A stretch of DNA of 64,000 nucleotides, taken from Chthonomonas calidirosea. GTDB taxonomy: Bacteria; Armatimonadota; Fimbriimonadia; Fimbriimonadales; Fimbriimonadaceae. The stretch is from positions 62,001 to 126,000 of the forward strand of contig CAMCWC010000003.1 in NCBI GenBank assembly GCA_945882415.1, in the 5' to 3' direction. The notes under the pieces were generated by a model. That model did not search any database and was not told the origin of the DNA. It saw only the letters and a program-made list of their open reading frames with translations. Positions within the stretch are counted from its first letter, which is position 1, and the number at the start of each line of letters is the position of its first letter. The translations under genes were made by a program, and so were the position numbers. Shown here piece by piece: positions 60,595 through 64,000 of the stretch.

Positions 60595-60699
60595 ACAGAT
60601 GGTAGCAATTTATAATTCGGGCAGTCCAAAATTTTGCAAGAAATTTTCGTAATTCAAATGTAGGTAAACTGAATTAACGATGCGTCGTCATTGGTTGCC

Positions 60700-61221
60700 T
60701 TAGCTACACTCGTGGCTCTCCCGCCTGAAGTCTCGACTCAGGAAGATGTCGTCGTGATACTCTCGCGACGGCGAACGGAAGGCCGTCATCTTCGTGCCCA
60801 AGAAACATACGGGTTCAATCACCTTGATCTTGATTCCGTTCTCAAGCGTGTACGGCCATGCCGTGTCGATTGCGAGGGGATACCACGGATTCAGCTCAGC
60901 CGTCGTCTCGGGATTGACGGGGATCACATCAATCACCGTGATGCCATTCAGATAGCGGCAAACGGGGCCCTCCATGTCGTTCCTAAAGCCAAGTGCTAAG
61001 AGGCGACGGTCGAGGGCATGCAAATCCAGCATGCCCGTACCCATCTTGATCGCGACATCAACGTCTTTGGTTACTCGGGGTGGCAGCCCTCCCTTGTCGG
61101 TGAGAAGCAAACCGACGACGGCGCCACCGAGGAAGACCACCTCTGGGCAAAGGTCTCCCAGTTGTTGGGCTGCAAGGTTCAGCAACTCGATTGGCGGAAC
61201 AGCCCTCACTTCAGTCCTCAC
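60700..61221 (-). CDS. Nucleotidyltransferase (AbiEii-like)
   Basis: 173 residues from GTG 61221; the longer frame overlaps the upstream gene in nonsense sequence. The nucleotidyltransferase core is FLGGAVVGLLLTD (GG motif) followed by RVTKDVDVAIKM (D-x-D metal ligands) and IDVIPVNPETT. AbiEii-type toxins use this fold to modify tRNA or other targets with nucleotides. It overlaps the regulator gene by 11 nt. Confidence 0.8.
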   Translation of the reverse strand: MRTEVRAVPPIELLNLAAQQLGDLCPEVVFLGGAVVGLLLTDKGGLPPRVTKDVDVAIKMGTGMLDLHALDRRLLALGFRNDMEGPVCRYLNGITVIDVIPVNPETTAELNPWYPLAIDTAWPYTLENGIKIKVIEPVCFLGTKMTAFRSPSREYHDDIFLSRDFRRESHECS

Positions 61222-61732
61222 CTCGTAGCGAGAAGATTCGGTGGAGTTCTTTCCGAGCCAAGTCGCGCTCTCGGTTGTCACCCAAGCGCAGTGCATCGAC
61301 AAGGGCCAGGACCGCGTAAAAGTCTGGGTCGCGTAACGCAACCTTCGGCGCACTCGGGTGCAGGGGCTCAACGGAGAGCCCGCGCGTCTCGCCCAATGGA
61401 TAGGGCCAAACGGGGGGTAGGGAGTCCGATGATGCAATTTCCGCGTCCAGTGGAGGGGCCGCCCACGCCGTGGGGGTTCCCCGCGACTCTCCGCCCTGCT
61501 CGGGGGCCAGGAAGAATCTTGATCCATGAACCAGGGCCTCTTCAAGACTTCTGAGATTCAGGTTCTTGCTTGAGGGATGGTAGAGCTTTGCGTTCGTAGC
61601 TCGCTTGAGGGCGCGGTTCACGGTAGAAGGACTCACGCCGATTTCGGCAGCCAGCAGGCCCTGGGTCCAGTCGCTACGCCCCCTAAGGGAGGCGATTTTC
61701 AGTAACACGTACATGTCCGCGGAGTCCATCAC
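61211..61732 (-). CDS. Winged-helix regulator paired with the nucleotidyltransferase
   Basis: 173 residues from GTG 61732. The helix-turn-helix is WTQGLLAAEIGVSPSTVNRALKRA. A conserved central block (ESRGTPTAWAAPPL; PPVWPYPLGETRGLSVEPLHPSAP) and helical end (LALVDALRLGDNRERDLA) belong to a family usually found next to nucleotidyltransferases, as in type IV abortive-infection toxin-antitoxin pairs. TATAAT lies 6 nt before the GTG and a palindromic operator just behind it, so it probably represses its own operon. Confidence 0.82.
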   Translation of the reverse strand: MMDSADMYVLLKIASLRGRSDWTQGLLAAEIGVSPSTVNRALKRATNAKLYHPSSKNLNLRSLEEALVHGSRFFLAPEQGGESRGTPTAWAAPPLDAEIASSDSLPPVWPYPLGETRGLSVEPLHPSAPKVALRDPDFYAVLALVDALRLGDNRERDLARKELHRIFSLRGED

Positions 61733-61738
61733 ACCTCA

Positions 61739-61744
61739 ATTATA
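61739..61744 (-). promoter_or_regulatory. -10 element of the regulator-nucleotidyltransferase operon
   Basis: A perfect TATAAT on the minus strand ends 6 nt before GTG 61732. An ATG three bases further has no usable upstream site, so the GTG is the start. Confidence 0.6.
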
Positions 61745-61749
61745 GGCTG

Positions 61750-61778
61750 TTCGGTATTCGCGATTCGCGAATGCCGAA
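61750..61778 (+). promoter_or_regulatory. Near-perfect 29-bp palindrome, probable operator
   Basis: TTCGGTATTCGCGA (61750-61763) and TCGCGAATGCCGAA (61765-61778) are inverted copies with one mismatch around a single central T. It covers the region where the -35 of the promoter at 61739 should be, so binding would block transcription. Confidence 0.65.
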
Positions 61779-61903
61779 TAAACTTGTATTGGACTAGCGA
61801 TGTTTGACAACATAGCCCGGTCGGAAAGGAAGTCGAAGTACCGGTCACCTACCCGACTGTCGCTCATGTGAAATCTTCCTCTCATAAGACCTGCGGAGGC
61901 ACC

Positions 61904-61909
61904 CATAAT
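61904..61909 (+). promoter_or_regulatory. -10 element of the DtxR/MntR gene
   Basis: CATAAT ends 6 nt before ATG 61916. The start at 61916 is preferred over the in-frame codon at 61868 for this reason. Confidence 0.5.
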
Positions 61910-61915
61910 AGGTTG

Positions 61916-62626
61916 ATGCCGAAGCAAGAACTCACGCTGAGAGTCCCCGCGAGTTGCCGTCCGCGCAGCGAAGATCAGAAGCAGCGCGCCTTCAGCGAGA
62001 GCGTGGAGGAGTATGTCGAGGGGATTTTTCGACTTCAGAAAGAAGTCGATTCGGTTTCGACCGGCGAGATTGCGACCTACATGCAGGTGAGCGCGGGCAG
62101 CGCTTCTACCATGGTGAAGAAGCTCGCGGAAATGGGATTGGCCGAGCACTCACCGTACCAAGGCATCCGGCTCACCGAGTTTGGCGAAAAGGTCGCCAAG
62201 CAGTTGACGCGTGCCCACCGCATTCTTGAGCGGTTCTTGGTGGACGAACTCGACCTTCCGTGGGACGATGTTCACGAGCTCGCATGCAAGCTCGAGCACT
62301 ACTTGTCGGAGGACGTCATCGACAAAATGGACACCAAGCTTGGGCACCCGACCACCTGCCCACACGGGAATCCAGTGGACCCCGACGCGCCTGATCCTAG
62401 CTTCCGATTGCAGGCAGCGCCGGTTGGCAAGCTGAAAGTGTTTCGAATTTCCGATGAGCGAGTTGAGTTCTTACGGCGACTTGATGATCTCGGTTTGAGG
62501 CCGGGTTCCGAGTTCGAAGCAACCGGCAGCACCCCGGTCGATAAGCTGATTCACCTCAAAATTGGCGACCAAACGCACACGGTCGGCCATGAAATCGCTC
62601 GCCATCTTTGGGTTGTTCTGGCGTAG
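61916..62626 (+). CDS. DtxR/MntR-family metal-dependent regulator
   Basis: 236 residues. The winged helix is SVEEYVEGIFRLQKE then STGEIATYMQVSAGSASTMVKKLAEMGL. The dimerisation and metal-binding domain has RAHRILERFLVDELDLPWDDVHELACKLEHYLSEDVIDKMD, ending CPHGNPVDP, which is typical. A C-terminal FeoA-like SH3 domain (LDDLGLRPGSEFEATGST) is present, as in DtxR and long MntR. It should sense iron or manganese. Confidence 0.92.
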   Translation: MPKQELTLRVPASCRPRSEDQKQRAFSESVEEYVEGIFRLQKEVDSVSTGEIATYMQVSAGSASTMVKKLAEMGLAEHSPYQGIRLTEFGEKVAKQLTRAHRILERFLVDELDLPWDDVHELACKLEHYLSEDVIDKMDTKLGHPTTCPHGNPVDPDAPDPSFRLQAAPVGKLKVFRISDERVEFLRRLDDLGLRPGSEFEATGSTPVDKLIHLKIGDQTHTVGHEIARHLWVVLA

Positions 62627-62629
62627 AAT
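62624..62629 (+). promoter_or_regulatory. -10 element of the DNA polymerase IV gene
   Basis: TAGAAT ends 6 nt before ATG 62636 and points to that codon, not the in-frame ATG at 62630, as the start. Confidence 0.5.
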
Positions 62630-62635
62630 ATGAAC

Positions 62636-63922
62636 ATGGTAGACGATGTTCTACCCATTGAGAAGCAGTCGCGACCGCTGAGCACACTGTTCTTGGACCT
62701 CAACGCCTACTTTGCGAGCGTTGAGCAGCAAGAGCGGCCGGAGTTGCGTGGAGAACCCGTCGCCGTTGTGCCGGTAGACGCCGACACGAGCTTCGTGATC
62801 GCCGCAAGCTATGAGGCAAAGCGGTTTGGCGTCAAGTGCGGCACGATGATTCGCGACGCGAAGCGGATGTGCCCGGGCATCGCCATTGTCAAAGCCCGTC
62901 CGGCCGTCTATGTGGGCTACCACCACCGAGTTCTGGAAGTCGTTGAGAACGTACTTCCGGTGGACCAGGTTTGTAGCATCGACGAGATGCGCTTTCGGCT
63001 TATCGGCGCGGAGCGCGATCCCGTACAAGCCCGCGAGATTGCACTTAGCCTCAAGCGCAAACTTCGCGAGGATGTCGGACCCGAGATGCGTGCGAGTATC
63101 GGCATCGCGACGAACCCATTCTTAGCGAAGATTGCGACGGAAATTCAGAAGCCAGATGGCCTTGTGGTGCTTCAGAAGGAGGATTTGCCAGAGCGGCTGT
63201 ATGGACTCAAGCTCACCGATTTCACCGGGATTAACAAGCGGATGGCTGCGCGCCTTAACGCGGCAGGCATTTTCAGCGCGGAGCAGATGTTGTCCACTGG
63301 TCGTGCCGAACTTCGCCAAGCGTTTGGCTCCATCATCGGCGAACGCTGGTGGTACCTATTGCGCGGCTATGAATTGCCAGAGGACGAGACGGATCGAAAG
63401 ACCCTCTCGCACAGCCACGTCTTAGCCCCAAGCCTTCGGAACGACCAGGGATGTCGAGAGGTGCTCATGCGCCTCCTCCAGAAGGCGTCGGCTCGACTGC
63501 GGTCGCAGAACTTGTACACGACGGCGATGTCCGTGCGTGTGAGCGGATTTGAGAAGACTTGGGAAGCCAAGGTCAAACTTCCACCAACCCAAGACACGAT
63601 CACGATGAACGACAACTTCATGCGCGTATGGGAAACGCGCGACTTCGTGAAACCGAGGAGTGTTTCGGTCTGCTTTTACGAACTTCATGAACCCGGCCAG
63701 GTCACCCCGAGCTTGTTCGAGGACGTTCAAGAGCGAGCCGAGCTCATGAAAGCGATGGATGGCGTGAACCAAAAATTCGGAAAGAACACCGTTTTTCTTG
63801 CCGGGATGGAAAAAGCGAAAGACTCGGCCGATGAAAAAATCGCGTTCCAAAAGACGTGGTTGTTCCAGGAAGGGAAAGGTGACAACGAATGGATGAACAC
63901 TTTTCGTGGATTGCGGGACTGA
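62636..63922 (+). CDS. dinB: Y-family DNA polymerase (DinB/Pol IV-like)
   Basis: 428 residues. The palm has TLFLDLNAYFASVEQQ (first catalytic D; the usual DxD is DxN here) and VCSIDEMRF (catalytic D-E). RASIGIATNPFLAKIATEIQKPDG is the family IGIA...NKLLAK segment. A helix-hairpin-helix (TDFTGINKRMAARLNAAGI) and little-finger domain follow. No clear beta-clamp motif closes the C-terminus. It copies past damaged bases. The TAA-less junction with the DtxR gene is only 9 nt. Confidence 0.92.
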   Translation: MVDDVLPIEKQSRPLSTLFLDLNAYFASVEQQERPELRGEPVAVVPVDADTSFVIAASYEAKRFGVKCGTMIRDAKRMCPGIAIVKARPAVYVGYHHRVLEVVENVLPVDQVCSIDEMRFRLIGAERDPVQAREIALSLKRKLREDVGPEMRASIGIATNPFLAKIATEIQKPDGLVVLQKEDLPERLYGLKLTDFTGINKRMAARLNAAGIFSAEQMLSTGRAELRQAFGSIIGERWWYLLRGYELPEDETDRKTLSHSHVLAPSLRNDQGCREVLMRLLQKASARLRSQNLYTTAMSVRVSGFEKTWEAKVKLPPTQDTITMNDNFMRVWETRDFVKPRSVSVCFYELHEPGQVTPSLFEDVQERAELMKAMDGVNQKFGKNTVFLAGMEKAKDSADEKIAFQKTWLFQEGKGDNEWMNTFRGLRD

Positions 63923-63928
63923 ACACGT

Positions 63929-63934
63929 TATCAT
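63929..63934 (+). promoter_or_regulatory. -10 element of the last, partial gene
   Basis: TATCAT ends 6 nt before GTG 63941; the spacer is GAAAGC. Confidence 0.4.
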
Positions 63935-63940
63935 GAAAGC

Positions 63941-64000
63941 GTGATCGTCCTTGGGCTCTGCCTGCTCACCACAAATCCTTTCTTTGAGCGCCCCATTCTC
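63941..64000 (+). CDS. N-terminus of a probable secreted protein (runs off the window)
   Basis: Twenty codons from GTG 63941: MIVLGLCLLTTNPFFERPIL. The hydrophobic start looks like a short signal peptide similar to that of the 45380 gene. Too little is present to assign a family. The start rests on the -10 six nucleotides upstream. Confidence 0.45.
   Translation, partial: MIVLGLCLLTTNPFFERPIL

Noticed and set aside
61222-61545. N-terminal extension of the nucleotidyltransferase frame
   Set aside because: This part is an out-of-frame reading of the regulator gene, rich in Arg/Pro and without structure; GTG 61221 begins at the fold.
61800-61871. 23-codon plus-strand frame behind a TAAACT at 61779
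   Set aside because: The hexamer lies 15 nt away, outside the 5-9 nt pattern, and the peptide has no features.

Overview
ORGANISM. The window looks like chromosome from a diderm bacterium of the Armatimonadota, most likely the Fimbriimonadia. This is inferred from protein signatures, not from a 16S gene. Two pseudopilin-type proteins carry the [19 protein letters not shown]-terminus with a following FPVFAQAK and a C-terminal YVDGH/FVDGH motif, a combination typical of that phylum. LPS-type genes (a heptose-1-phosphate adenylyltransferase and Kdo transferase WaaA) indicate an outer membrane. The DNA is moderately GC-rich and densely coded, with many 1-4 nt gene overlaps. No rRNA, tRNA or CRISPR array was seen.

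LAYOUT. 0-9 kb: a 5'-partial ABC ATPase diverges from an rfaE2 / PIG-L deacetylase / membrane protein / ftsY operon. A DUF4434 protein and an acyl-CoA dehydrogenase homologue follow on the minus strand, then pyk, two small unknown genes and comM. 8.8-11.5 kb: a mobile mystery protein A/B (Xre + Fic) module with an operator array, a secreted protein and a pseudopilin. 11.6-23.4 kb: the translation block rpsN-rpsH-rplF-rplR-rpsE-rpmD-rplO-secY, then adk, a secreted protein, a tyrosine phosphatase, infA, rpmJ-rpsM-rpsK-rpoA-rplQ-truA-rplM-rpsI, closed by a strong terminator. 24-31 kb: a SprT protease, NAD(P)HX repair enzyme and an FHA / FHA-FHA / VWA cluster. 31-37.5 kb: a lipoprotein-LacI-pseudopilin operon behind a consensus promoter and palindromic operator, a glycosyltransferase and acetyltransferase pair, and a frameshifted DUF4038 glycosidase with a VOC protein. 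37.6-54.2 kb: an MFS transporter, gap, sdpR-sdpI, two secreted peptidases (M28, S9), a 1117-residue multidomain secreted protein, purC-waaA-purE and further envelope proteins.

DEFENCE REGION (54.2-61.7 kb). After a 470-nt gene-free stretch comes a tight operon of a D12-class adenine methylase, an McrB-like AAA+ ATPase and a DUF2357/PD-(D/E)XK (McrC-like) nuclease. A SIR2-domain gene converges on it. A winged-helix regulator plus AbiEii-like nucleotidyltransferase pair follows, with a near-perfect 29-bp palindrome at its promoter. The window ends with a DtxR/MntR regulator, a Y-family polymerase and the start of a secreted protein.

REGULATION. The most pervasive pattern is a -10 hexamer (TAAACT, CATAAT, TAGAAT, TATAAT and similar) ending 5-9 nt, most often exactly 6 nt, before the start codon of about 21 first-in-transcript genes, with no ribosome-binding site. 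This predicts widespread leaderless mRNAs. It also decides several start codons, including GTG and TTG starts. Two genes (a pseudopilin and the DUF4038 glycosidase) each lack a single base and are read as frameshifts.
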